From Cladocopium goreaui (Eukaryota; Sar; Dinophyceae; Suessiales; Symbiodiniaceae), in the NCBI GenBank assembly GCA_947184155.2, contig CAMXCT020003746.1, forward strand, positions 108,501 to 172,500: a stretch of DNA of 64,000 bases. Direction: 5' to 3'. A program made the translations under genes and the position numbers. The notes beneath the pieces were generated by a model. It saw nothing but the letters and a program-made list of their open reading frames with translations. It was not told the DNA's origin and searched no databases. Of this stretch, positions 44,793 to 54,300 are shown piece by piece (positions within the stretch are counted from its first letter, which is position 1; every line of letters begins with the position of its first letter).

Positions 44793-45093
44793 TCACTTGT
44801 GGCTTCCTTTCTTCTTCCCCTTGCCCCCGGGCTCATTCTTTGGCTTGAACTTCTTTGACCATTCCAAGAAGTCCAAGTCGGCAGCTTCTGTCGCATTTTT
44901 CTCCAAGTCACTGAAGGCTTCAGGCACAGGCTTCTGGACGAATCGCACGGCAGGGAGATTCCACTACCCACGCCCCGCTTCGCTGGACGTATGCTACCAG
45001 TACCAGGAGGCTTTAACACCCGCCAGCTTGGGGGGCACATACAAGTATTCTGTATGGCTCCCGTTGAACTTCCACCGGTAAAACTCGGGAATC
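44793..45093 (-). CDS. 3'-terminal two exons of a gene, product unknown
   Basis: Exon 45093-45018 reads IPEFYRWKFNGSHTEYLYVP then PKLAG; exon 44963-44793 reads WNLPAVRFVQKPVPEAFSDL, EKNATEAADLDFLEWSKKFK and PKNEPGGKGKKKGSHK, then stops (TGA at 44795-44793). The exons join in phase through a 54-nt intron with GTTAAAG and GTGGGTAG ends. The lysine/glycine tail looks like a true C-terminus. The family is not recognised. The upstream exon is probably near 45295-45400. About 44300-44790 would then be 3' untranslated sequence. Confidence 0.55.
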
Positions 45094-45294
45094 CTGTCAT
45101 GAAATCATTGGAACGTAACTATTTGTAGCAAAAAATAACCATTCAGTTGGTTTGGCTGTCATGTTTTGGGCCAAACACAAGCGGCTCATTTTGTTTTTGG
45201 TTTGGTTGTCTCCTACGTATGTGAATCAACCAATGGTTTTGGTTCATCCGCGCCAAATAAATGGGATGAGCCACCAAGTAGTTAAATCTGTGAT

Positions 45295-45400
45295 GCTCCC
45301 TTCTTTGGTTCACTAGGTTGACTTGACTGGGCCCACGCATCAGAAACCCGCACAACATATCCCGATTTTCGGATCGAGGAATCTCCCCAGTTTGTCCGAT
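45295..45400 (-). CDS. candidate exon, unknown protein
   Basis: IPRSENRDMLCGFLMRGPSQ is open between GGGGAG and GTGAACC; a second frame (SSIRKSGYVVRVSDAWAQSS) is equally open, so the phase is uncertain. Confidence 0.35.
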
Positions 45401-45790
45401 TTGGGCCGTTCCAGGGATGATTGAATAGACAAAGAGATATATAGGATTGTATAGCTGGATGTTGAAAGGGGTTATATCCCAACTCATTATATGGTTATAG
45501 GATCACTACCCTTTTAAGGGGGGACGTGATGTTATAGGATGTTGTAGGCTATAAGTTCTAGGCACTATATGCCATCTGATCGACGTAAAAAAAAAACATG
45601 ATTGTACCAAACTATCATAATACAGTCAGGATCATAGTAATGACTATTATGATTAGTTAAGGTAATGCCTACTGAATTCGCACTTCAGGCGATATCACAC
45701 ACCATCTCCAGATGATCTAGACTATTCATTCTAGATTGCTATTGATAACCCCAACTGCAAAACCCTCCAAAAAACGGATATCCACACAGG

Positions 45791-45906
45791 TATGGCCCTT
45801 AACAGTTACATATAAGTGGGTCTATTTCATGATATATTTCACCAACTAGATATAGGACTTATTAATTAGTTATTTCATTCCATTTATAACTGTTAGTTGT
45901 GCCATA
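45791..45906. mobile_element. family E element
   Basis: TATGGCCCTTAACAGTTAC to AACTGTTAGTTGTGCCATA; abuts the family-D copy starting at 45905. Confidence 0.7.
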
Positions 45907-46218
45907 CAATGTGGGGCCTCTAGATACAAGTTCGTTTATAACCTATAACTATAACCCCATCTAACTAGCTCGTTATAACTACTAGGGGCACGGCCTTTAG
46001 AAGGCCGTGGGATTTTTGTGATCAACCGGGTGTCATGGATAATGTTTGATGTGCTCGTGCCATTAGGAGTTTGTTTCATGTGCTTTTGAAGGCCGTTAAC
46101 CCCTTATTCTGGTGCAGTTTTTCAAAAACATGCATTTCGCATAGACGAAACTAGCATTTTGATGGTTTTTGCCGACTCTGAAACTAATTCGACCTGACAT
46201 GTTTTGAGTCCTTCTTGG

Positions 46219-46584
46219 TCAGAGCAACGCTTCGTGTTCTTCCAAGAACCTTTGCGGATCTGGATTTTCTAAGCTACAACGCCAGCACCACATGAACATA
46301 TATTGTGTCACTGAAGGGTGCATCTTAGAATGCCTACGGTCTTTGTGTTTCAAAACCATGTGAGCTGGCAAGAAGTCTTTTAAAGACTTCCAGGACCGGC
46401 CCAACGTTTGTGTCCCGGCAATGTTGGAAACACCACGAAACATCTTCGGTCCTTCAGATGTAAAATTCTTTACTTGATGAACTACACTTTGTACAGGGAT
46501 ACCACGGCGTTCTGCTGCTGACTTCCAAGCTCGGTTTCCATCAGGGCAAATGACGCTGGAACCGGTGATCCTGTCGCATAGCAT
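46219..46584 (-). pseudogene. ISXO2-like Merlin transposase, C-terminal remnant
   Basis: The frame has VICPDGNRAWKSAAERRGIP (the second catalytic Asp in PDGN), VQSVVHQVKNF, then TQTLGRSWKSLKDFL where ISXO2 domains usually have a Glu in N-x-x-E-x-x-W-x-x-L-K, and YMFMWCWR near the end (compare YLxEFxWR). The upstream half with the first Asp is missing, replaced by the 45-bp array, and the expected Glu reads Gly in my alignment. It therefore looks inactive. Confidence 0.75.
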
Positions 46585-46935
46585 GACGCATGAGTGGAAA
46601 GTTCAAGAGAACTGACAGTCGCATAGCATGACGCATGAGTGGAAAGTTCAAGAGAACTGACAGTCGCGTAGCAGGACGCATGAGTGGAAAGTTCAGGAGA
46701 ACTTACAGTTCGGTAGCAGCGTAGCATGATGCAAGAGTGGAAAGTTCAAGAGAACTTACAGTAGCGTAGCATGACGCATGAGTGGAAAGAACTGACAGTT
46801 GCGTAGCATGACGCATGAGTGGAAGGTTCAAGAGACCTTACAGTAGCATAGCAGCGTAGCATGACGCAAGAGTGGAAAGTTCAAGAGAACTTACAGTAGC
46901 GTAGCATGACGCATGAGCGGAAAGTTCAAGAGAAG
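46573..46935. repeat. 45-bp tandem repeat inside the Merlin element
   Basis: About eight units of GCGTAGCATGACGCATGAG plus TGGAAAGTTCAAGAGAACTTACA, spacing 45 bp with short deletions. Forty-five is a multiple of three, so the 15-residue frame (ELSTHASCYATVSSL) stays open on minus. Confidence 0.8.
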
Positions 46936-47280
46936 ACATGAACGTTAATACATGCCGCACCCCACCCCACCCCAACCCTCCCCACCCCCACCATGAATAC
47001 ATGCACCTGCCGGCAGCAACAGAGTAGCATGTCCTTCATCCGCAGGTTCACATGAACGTTAATACATGCCCCACCCCACCCCACCCCACCCCCCCAATGT
47101 CCACAAAACACCACGGCCTTCTAAAGGCCGTGGTCCAACTACTATAAAACCTGAAGTTGTAGAAGTTGTAGTTATGTTCACCAACTTAGCTATCATATAT
47201 CAGCTATAAATCCCAATAAATGACCATTTTTCATGGTGAAACCACCATTTTCCCTATGGTTTCCCTATGTAGGGTGCAGC

Positions 47281-47371
47281 CCAGGCGCTCGTCGATCATT
47301 TCGAAAGACTCCTGCGCCTCCGCATTGGGCTGCGCCGAGCTGTTGCGTAACGCCTGCCGGCGTCGTTTCAC
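47281..47371 (-). CDS. candidate exon, unknown protein
   Basis: VKRRRQALRNSSAQPNAEAQ then ESFEMIDERL, GC3-rich, acceptor GTCCCCTGAG, possible GC donor GCTGCACC. Basic then acidic helix-like sequence. Confidence 0.45.
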
Positions 47372-47448
47372 CTCAGGGGACGGTGGGGGAAAACCCACAA
47401 AGAGATGTTGGTGAAATTTAGTGGGAGATCAAATGGGATCATAAATAT

Positions 47449-47452
47449 CTAG

Positions 47453-47488
<36 letters not shown>

Positions 47489-47490
47489 TT
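47449..47490. repeat. ATCT microsatellite
   Basis: Perfect (CTAT)n run of about ten units leading into an AT-only tract. Confidence 0.85.
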
Positions 47491-47950
47491 ATAATATGAT
47501 TTAATAAAATATAATATAATACAATATAAAATAATATAATATAATAAAATATGATATAACATAATAAATAATATAATACAATATAATATAATTTAATAAT
47601 ATAATATACTATTAATAAGTTATATTATATATATATATATAAATATTATATATATAAGATATAATCTATATAATAATAAAAAATAAATAAAAACATATTC
47701 TAAAATAAAATAAAATACAATAAAATAAAATATAATTTAACAAAATATAATAAAATATAATATGATATAATATGAAATAATAAAATATAATGTAATATAA
47801 TATAATATAATATAAAATATTATATAATAAAAAATAATTAAATATAATATAATATAATATAATACAATATAGTATAATATAGTAACATATAATAAAATAT
47901 AATGAAATATAATAATATATAATATAATAATATATATATATATATACACA
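47490..47950. repeat. AT-only low-complexity tract
   Basis: About 460 bases almost purely A and T with ATAATATAA and AAAATATAA motifs every 5-10 bases, ending in a TA run. Open frames here are compositional. Confidence 0.85.
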
Positions 47951-48386
47951 TATCACAAACCATTGAATTAGCAGTATCTTTTACATTTCACAAAACTCAT
48001 GTGTTTCTATTGCCTGAAATTGGGCCTAGCGGGGCGATCGTGGCATATCCCGTTTATTGAAGCTTCCCCCAACCATTTACCCGTCGTCCATTCGTTTATT
48101 GTTCAACCTGTGTGTTTTCTTCTCTGCACTTGGCTTGCGCAATCGAAACAAGCAAAACACATCCCTACATGTCCCTACGAATGGACAAATGAGGCAGCAA
48201 ACGTGGCAGGGCATCTGGGGTATGTCATCTAGCTCATGGCCACTGTTTACGATGAAATCACATCTCTTTGTTGGTCAAACCATGTTAACCTCCCATGTTT
48301 GACAATAAAACCTGAAATGTCCCACCATCTTCATCCAAATTGTCCACTACTATTTTTTAAAGTAGGATTCCCTTTGCTCTCATCAC

Positions 48387-48441
48387 GGTTGCAAGCTCCT
48401 CAGCGGAGCAATTGAAGCCTTCGACCCATGAAAACGTGCAT
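48387..48441 (-). CDS. candidate exon, unknown protein
   Basis: CTFSWVEGFNCSAEELAT, 18 codons, between CTTCCAG and GTGATGAG. Confidence 0.45.
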
Positions 48442-48586
48442 CTGGAAGAATGTTGACGAAGATCGGTGTTGGTGAATTCTACTGAATCTCAATGATGACT
48501 TCGCAAGTCTAGTCACGAACTCTGGTCGACGAAGAACTCACGATTCTGCCCTTTGATCACGGTGATGAAAAATATCCAAACTGTAC

Positions 48587-48697
48587 TGTGATGTTCAACA
48601 TAGTCGTTCCGTTTGCCTTGAGTAACTTGAAGGCCTCGCCAGCCAGGTTCAGAAACGCTTCGGTGTTGTTGATGTCATCACATGCCAACTGATACAC
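48587..48697 (-). CDS. candidate exon, unknown protein
   Basis: VYQLACDDINNTEAFLNLAG then EAFKLLKANGTTMLNIT, 37 codons in phase 0, acceptor GCTACATCAAG and donor GTACAGTTT. Reads as a soluble alpha/beta domain; no family assigned. Confidence 0.55.
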
Positions 48698-48720
48698 CTT
48701 GATGTAGCGGGTCCCCGTAT

Positions 48721-48810
48721 CCCATATGCTCCATGTATGGAATATTTACCAACATTTGCCCCAAAAATCACGCAAATGTAGGTAAATATACCATACATGG
48801 AGCATATGGG
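48721..48810. mobile_element. palindromic element CCCATATGCTCCATG
   Basis: CCCATATGCTCCATGTATGG pairs exactly with CCATACATGGAGCATATGGG; GGAATATTTACC and GGTAAATATACC extend the arms. It sits between two exons. GCTCCATGTATGGCATG at about 24377 is a remnant of the same type. Confidence 0.7.
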
Positions 48811-48822
48811 TATTGTTGATGC

Positions 48823-48915
48823 CTGACTCAATGTCGTGCTGGGTCCCATTCTTCGCCCTGGTCTGATACGTCAGACCCGTAATCACAAGAGTGTGATTGT
48901 TCCTCATGTCTCCTC
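48823..48915 (-). CDS. candidate exon, unknown protein
   Basis: GDMRNNHTLVITGLTYQTRA then KNGTQHDIES, 30 codons, acceptor GTGCGTTAG and GC donor GCATCAAC at the edge of the palindromic element. Confidence 0.5.
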
Positions 48916-49151
48916 CTAACGCACCCACTCAGCTATCCACGCCTCTCAATGTTAAATCGTCCCTTTACCAACATTTTTGCGGTTTAAACGCCCATATTTG
49001 ATGGTAAGCCGCACATTTTGCATGCTTTTGCCCATCGATCGTCACCAGGCCAAGTTGCGCTAACCTCACCCGCCAAACCCAAATGATAATTCACCTGTAG
49101 CGTTCGGGACGTATGGAAAAGTAGCACATGGACATAGAATGGGAATTATAA

Positions 49152-49250
49152 TCAATGGGAAATTCAGGACCCCAAAATAAAGGTACTGTACCTTACATAG
49201 GCCTTGCATGTGGTGGGTACCTTCAAATTAGGTACTTGAAATAGCCATGG
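49152..49250. mobile_element. family F element, shortened
   Basis: TCAATGGGAAATTCAGG, GGTACTGTACCTTACATAGG and GGTACCTTCAAATTAGG, in the orientation of the 17658 copy with a central deletion. Confidence 0.6.
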
Positions 49251-49772
49251 ATAAAACAATGTTATAATGGGGATATGATGATGGGATATAATGTGGATAT
49301 AAGTGGGATATGTCAGGTTGAAATACCCATCAAACCTGCTTAGAAAATGAAAACAAATAACTACAGTAAAACACAAAAGATGATTTGCAGCTGGTGCATC
49401 TGATCTATGAAGGCTAAGTTGATTTATAACTTGCTTAACCAGGGTCTACAGACGAAAAAAAACTATCGTCTTCACATGTTTTTTTTGGCAAACATTCCTG
49501 GGAAGGGCCCACCGTGCTAGAGGGTACATCCCAGATTTGGGGACCAAATCTCATATAATCTTCCAAATATTGTCATATATTGTCATTATATATTCCGTAT
49601 ATTCCCTGTCACAATTCTTCATATATTGTGATTATATGCCCAATATATGCCAATGAGTGTGTCATTATATTCCATATATTCCCAATATATGCGAAATATA
49701 TTGTATTGTAATATATTGCGAAATCCCCATGTTTGATGCTCAAGATCTCTCAGGAGCGCTGGTCAGGGGCAC

Positions 49773-49823
49773 CTCCTGTGCTTGCAGGATCCATTGCTGC
49801 CCCCCACGGCTCAGCACCAACAC
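49773..49823 (-). CDS. candidate exon, unknown protein
   Basis: VLVLSRGGQQWILQAQE, 17 codons in phase 0, acceptor CGAACGTCCAG and donor GTGCCCC. Extremely GC3-rich. Confidence 0.45.
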
Positions 49824-50149
49824 CTGGACGTTCGAGAGAACATGCCATGGAAATTTGGGATGGGAAGAATGTAATGAAAAAAACATAAAAAAAAAACAAA
49901 AGAACATATTATTTCGAAAATTTGGGGACACCCACTTACGGGATATTTTTTGTTGGAATATTTTAGCACATGAAAAAGTAATACCCCATGGAAATAGTAT
50001 TTTGGGGATTGCTAGGAAAAGCCACCATGATGGTTTAAGTAGCATGTGTTTACTAATCCATGGTTTCTTTTGGGATTATTTTCTCGTATGGAATACTTGG
50101 GGATCGTTGTGAAGCTGGAGATGGTGATGTTCCTGATATACCACAAATA

Positions 50150-50272
50150 CACGGCGGCCTCTAAACGATAGCTAACTTGACTTATAACGTGCTGAAATAT
50201 GCTGTCTGGCGGAATGTAACTAAAGTTTATATAATGGGTCTATAAACCAATAACTAGGGAGGCCACAGTGTT
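50150..50272. mobile_element. family D-like element
   Basis: ACACGGCGGCCTCTAAACG at the left and AACTAGGGAGGCCACAGTGT at the right are complementary; interior follows family-D order. Confidence 0.55.
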
Positions 50273-50387
50273 TATTAATGTGTTGGATTATTACTGCGAT
50301 CTATACCTTTGATGAACAAATTGGGGTTTAATCAGCACAATTTGGAATATTTGGAGATATAAACCAGCAAAATAAGGAATTAAGCAT

Positions 50388-50480
50388 TACCCTCTGGTAA
50401 TTTAAGATAGCTATTGAAAATGGCCATTGATAGTTGATTTACCCATTAAACATTGTGATTTTCCATAGTTTTCTTGTAGA
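50388..50480. mobile_element. family A element, right end lost
   Basis: TACCCTCTGGTAATTTAAG...GTGATTTTCCATAG, right terminus missing. Confidence 0.6.
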
Positions 50481-50552
50481 GCAAAATAATGGAGGTTAAA
50501 CGGACACACTTGCAGATAAACAGAATCAATTCCTGAAAGTTTCAATTCCTGA

Positions 50553-50654
50553 CTGGTTGGTGGTATACCTACCCCTCTGAAAAATATGAAAGTCAGTTGG
50601 GATGATTATTCCCAAGATATGGAAATATAAAAAATGTTCCAAACCACCAACCAG
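50553..50654. mobile_element. family B element
   Basis: CTGGTTGGTGGTATACC to CCAAACCACCAACCAG; CTGA may be duplicated on both sides. Confidence 0.75.
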
Positions 50655-50776
50655 CTGAACTTCTGAACTCTATATCACGGTAATCTGACAACCAAAACGT
50701 GCGGATTGCAGCCAAATTTCTTTGTTTACAACCATATTTAAGCCAGCTATGTGGATCTGCCATAATTCGTGTGGAT

Positions 50777-51000
50777 TCATGAAGCAATCTCAAGTGGCAC
50801 AGAACTAACATGGCAGTTGACTTGCAGGAATTGAAAGTTCCCTGAGGTAGCCCAAGATGCTTCTGGCTGAATTGAAGCTCCACTCATCCAGCCAGCGAGA
50901 ACCGCAGCCAGAGCTGGGCTACGGTTCTTCCCGCACTTGCAGTGCACCAAGGGCTTTCGCCCTGCTCTGATTTGAGCATTGGCCCAATTCATCAAAAAGG
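50777..51000 (-). CDS. dual-specificity phosphatase catalytic-loop exon, copy 2
   Basis: After acceptor TTTCATCAG (exon start 51000) the frame reads FLMNWANAQIRAGRKPLVHC then KCGKNRSPALAAVLAGWM. HCKCGKNRS fits the HC-x5-R(S/T) phosphate-binding loop of dual-specificity/tyrosine phosphatases, preceded by the usual hydrophobic beta strand and followed by an alanine-rich helix. It either runs on to a stop at 50777 or splices near 50885 (GTGGAGC). Close paralogue of the exon at 51343-51124. Confidence 0.65.
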
Positions 51001-51123
51001 CTGATGAAATTGTAGCCCAAGATGCCTGGGTTGGATCGCCCCAAAATTGGATAGTTTAATCCCAAAAAAAAGATAAAGAAAAACACAAATCAGCGAGTTG
51101 CGTGGCCTAGCAACTCTTTCCTT

Positions 51124-51343
51124 TTAAGCCTTTCTGGCTATTCGGTCTGGGGCAGCCGCTTGGGTCCGAGGAGTCCGAAGCTTCATATAGTGCTCTTCTT
51201 TTGTCCTGATGGACGTGGAAGCCATCCACGCTGCTATCACACTGCAAAGTGCGGGTGATCTGTTTCTGCCACACTTGCAGTGGATTACCAAAAGTCTTCC
51301 CGAGGAGACCTGCCGGTTGGCCCAATGCAGCAAGCTGATCATC
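51124..51343 (-). CDS. dual-specificity phosphatase catalytic-loop exon, copy 1
   Basis: After acceptor GATTCTCAG the frame reads MISLLHWANRQVSSGRLLVI, HCKCGRNRSPALCSVIAAWM and continues ASTSIRTKEEHYMKLRTPRT to a stop at 51124. HCKCGRNRS holds the Cys nucleophile and Arg. The upstream general-acid Asp exon was not found. The two copies share LxxWANxQxxxGRxLVxHCKCGxNRSPA, so an exon or gene duplication is likely; their lead-in phases differ (1 versus 2 nt). Confidence 0.65.
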
Positions 51344-51560
51344 CTGAGAATCAAATGAGGTGTAAAGAAAATACCCAGTCTACTCAGTCCCAAATTAAAA
51401 ACTACCCAATCCAAACAAAACAACCCCCCCACGGCTCTGATTTGATTTGTGGATTAGCGAACCTGCTCCTGAGAAAAACTCTGCCGCAGCAGCCAACAAA
51501 CATAAAACAACTTCCATGGTTGATATGCCTGAGTCTGAAAATAGGGTACCCCCCCTGAAA

Positions 51561-52290
51561 CTAGACGACGGATGGCCCGAGAGCGTAGAGGAGCAGGGTC
51601 TTCTGTTGTTAGTATGGAGACACTATATTACAAGACAATATATTACAAGATGGAGTATAGGCAGACGAGAAAAGTAGTACCAAGACGATATAGCACAAAC
51701 ATAAGACAATAGTTTGCATCGATCTTGCATATAGTTTCTTCACACACAGAGACTTTTACACACGGACGTAGACGCTTCTACACACGGACGCTTTTGTACG
51801 CAAACACTTTTACAAACAGATGCTTTTACACACAGAAGGTTTTACACACATACGCTTTTACACGCAGACACTTTTTTACACACGGAAGCTTTTACGCACA
51901 GATGCTTTTACACACAGAAGTTTTTACACACGGACGCTTTTACACACAGACGCTCTTTCACACAGATGCTTTTACACACGGAAGCTTTTACACACAGACA
52001 CCTTTACACACGGAAGCTTTTGCGCACAGACATTTTTACACACATAGGCTTTTACACACGGACGCTTTTACACGCAGACACTTTTACACACAGACGCTTT
52101 TGCACGCAAACACTTTTACATACAGATGCTTTTACACATAGAAGCTTTCACGCACAGAGGCTTTTACACGCAGACACTTTTACACGCAGACGCTTTTACA
52201 CACAGACACTTTTACACAGAGACGCTTTTACACATATAGAAGCTTTTACACACAGAAGCTTTTACACACAGACGCTTTTACCACAGAAGC
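51561..52290. mobile_element. composite satellite-carrying element, copy 3 (truncated)
   Basis: Starts CTAGACGACGGATGGCCCGA, keeps the AT-rich end (GTTAGTATGGAGACACTA, CAATAGTTTGCATCG) and the TTTTACACACAGACGC array, and stops without the 72-bp array or the other terminus. The preceding GGTACCCCCCCTGAAA resembles the start of a family-B element. Confidence 0.75.
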
Positions 52291-52362
52291 ATTGCTTGAT
52301 ATTGACTAGTATCGCTCTGGATTGCGGACACTTGGCAGCTGTTGAAGTTGATCTGTCAACCA

Positions 52363-52462
52363 TTCAATGGATTGGTTTAAGGGAACAATTACAGGAAAAC
52401 CCCATATCTAATGGGAAAACCTAGGGTTTCCTTTAGATTTTCCCTTAAACCAATCCATTGAA
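52363..52462. mobile_element. family H inverted-repeat element
   Basis: TTCAATGGATTGGTTTAAGG and CCTTAAACCAATCCATTGAA are exact complements; interior GGAAAACC...GGTTTCC is also palindromic. Confidence 0.75.
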
Positions 52463-52783
52463 CCATACCAGAACCTTCGTGGGACTTTGACTATCCACGG
52501 CCTTATATTCTCAGCTGCTGGATGCATGTTGACTATTGTTGCCGGTCCGATTCTCATGTGTAGTCATAAATAAAAAGATAGATACCATCTTGCATCATTG
52601 GTTCCTTCTCTGAAATCAATCTTCAATATCCAAATCATTTTAGGGAAAGTATGAACATTGGGGGTTCAGGGAAACATGAAAGGAGTTCATGAAGTGGGTT
52701 AGTCAATCTCCAACATTTTCGCACTTCATGGTTGTATCTATGTTATCGATGAGTGATCATCACCCCATTATATAGTTGATTTT

Positions 52784-52886
52784 CTGGTTGGTGGCTTCAA
52801 CCCCTCTGAAAAATATGAAAGTCAGTTGGGCTTATTATTCCCAATATATGGAAACAATTAAATTCATGTTCCAAACCACAAATCAG
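52784..52886. mobile_element. family B element
   Basis: CTGGTTGGTGGCTTCAACC to CCAAACCACAAATCAG. Confidence 0.7.
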
Positions 52887-52889
52887 TTT

Positions 52890-53690
52890 TGTTTAACAAG
52901 AATGAAACCACCAGCCAGTTTTACAGTTTCCGTATGTTCCAGGTCTTGGACTTGATTGAGGGACAATAAAAGTAAACATATCCCTAGCAAACTCGCCGAA
53001 TGGTGGAGTTACTAATGGGGAAATAAAAAAAAAGTGAGGATCGAAAGTGGTTTATATAGTTTACAACCCCTAGCTGCCCTAGCCTGGGGATATGTCATCA
53101 TCACAACTGGGGTACTTATCACACACGGAGGTATATCATGGTCATATCTCCTCATCTTCTGGTTGAATTTTCCTTATATCATGATTATAGACCCACAACA
53201 AAATGGTTATATTTCCACTTGAAAATTCCAGCCAGTGGTTATAAACTATAAAAATATGCCTAGTCAGGGGTTACAAACTATATAAACCACTTACAATCTT
53301 TGTATTTCCCCATGAGTAAAACCACCATTTGGGGAATATAGTTTCACGTTCGACTTCAAGATACACCCAGCCGCCAAACCCCGACATTGACCACCTGCTG
53401 CATGCATCCCCAATCTGGCTTAGGGCTCACATGCCTCAGGCAAATGGTCGGAACACGTCGGAATTGAGAGCCGGGTGGCACCAAGAAATACCCATCGAAT
53501 ATGAGGAAGATCAGGGTTTAGGTATCGAAAAATGAGGACTTCTATAGTTGATTCATCTGATATGTTGGACAAGGTGGTTTATAATGGTTTATAAGTATTT
53601 ATAACTCATATTTCACTTGGGTTTATGCTGGGTATACGGATTCAGCTAATGGGGTTTTAAAACTGACTTATAGCTGGAGAGCAGAGTGCG
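52890..53690. other. unassigned sequence with a strand-ambiguous open block
   Basis: Mostly AT-rich. At 53350-53522 a GC-richer block is open on plus (PDIDHLLHASPIWLRAHMPQ, ending EIPIEYEEDQ) and on minus (RRVPTICLRHVSPKPDWGCM). Neither has convincing splice sites. Confidence 0.3.
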
Positions 53691-53692
53691 AC

Positions 53693-53747
53693 ATTCCCTG
53701 GGGCCACCCCTGCCCCCAGGAGGTGCATGATGATTTGCTCGCTGTGG
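53693..53747 (-). CDS. candidate exon, unknown protein
   Basis: HSEQIIMHLLGAGVAPGN, 18 codons, acceptor TATTTCACCAG and donor GTCGCACT. Confidence 0.45.
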
Positions 53748-53770
53748 CTGGTGAAATATGCCCATTCTGT

Positions 53771-53919
53771 CAATGGGAGATCTCCAGGATCCTAAAATGG
53801 AGGTACGTTCGTACCATATTTCTGGCCATATTCTAGGGGGATATCCCCTTACATAGCCCTTATATAAGCCTTATATATGGTGGGTACCTCCATCAATTGG
53901 ATCCTGAAATTCCCATTGA
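53771..53919. mobile_element. family F element with 6-bp direct repeats
   Basis: CAATGGGAGATCTCC to AAATTCCCATTG, with ATTCTG on each side (CCATTCTGTCAATGG and CCCATTGATTCTGG). Confidence 0.75.
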
Positions 53920-54095
53920 TTCTGGGGTTCACTCTATCTCCACTGAGGCTATAGAAGAAGAGGCTGATCCAAGATATTCAATCTGTCCCATGCCGATTGG
54001 AGCTGACTGGGATAAATTGATAAATTGGGCTCAAATTTAGATCCCTACTGTTCCGTTTAGTTGTGAAAGGAGCAACCGGGTCACTCAGCTTTGTA

Positions 54096-54170
54096 CAGTT
54101 AGGGCCCAACTAACAGTTATAAATGGAATTGTAACTTCTAGAACTAGTTGGTTATATATCATTATAGGTC
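54096..54170. mobile_element. family E element, left part
   Basis: TACAGTTAGGGCCCAACTAAC and TTATAAATGGAATTGTAAC; right end not seen. Confidence 0.55.
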
Positions 54171-54246
54171 TGTCTGAGAAATATGGAAAACACCCATAAT
54201 CTAATATGTTTCCCATTAACATTGCCGCTACTGCGGGATAAAGCAC

Positions 54247-54300
54247 CTGTTTCTACAAAGCCTATGCACAAGTACCCGCGCGAGAGTCCGGCAACCAGAA
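54247..54300 (-). CDS. candidate exon, unknown protein
   Basis: LVAGLSRGYLCIGFVET, 17 codons with flanking partial codons, acceptor GGGGGATCAG and donor GTGCTTTA. Hydrophobic, glycine-containing. Confidence 0.45.

Larger units (their letters stand above)
45985..47136. mobile_element. Merlin-type (IS1016/IS1595-related) DNA transposon remnant
   Basis: The 1152-bp insert starts GGGGCACGGCCTTTAGAAGG and ends CCTTCTAAAGGCCGTGGTCC, an inverted repeat of about 24 bp with a few mismatches. AACTACTA flanks it exactly at 45977-45984 and 47137-47144. Merlin elements are known for 8-9-bp duplications and an ISXO2-like transposase, and such a fragment is encoded inside on minus. Half of the interior is tandem repeat, so this copy is not autonomous. 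Confidence 0.85.
45905..47200. mobile_element. family D copy split by the Merlin insertion
   Basis: TACAATGTGGGGCCTCTAG...CGTTATAACTACTA (45905-45984) continues after the insertion as TAAAACC...AGTTATGTTCACCAACTTAG from 47145. Joined across one AACTACTA it gives the normal D order seen at 60404. Confidence 0.75.

Noticed and set aside
45985-47136. Reading the Merlin interior as a normal host gene on minus
   Set aside because: Exact 8-bp duplication, inverted terminal repeats and ISXO2-like motifs identify a transposon.
47666-47956. Tyr/Ile-only open frames
   Set aside because: Pure AT low-complexity sequence.
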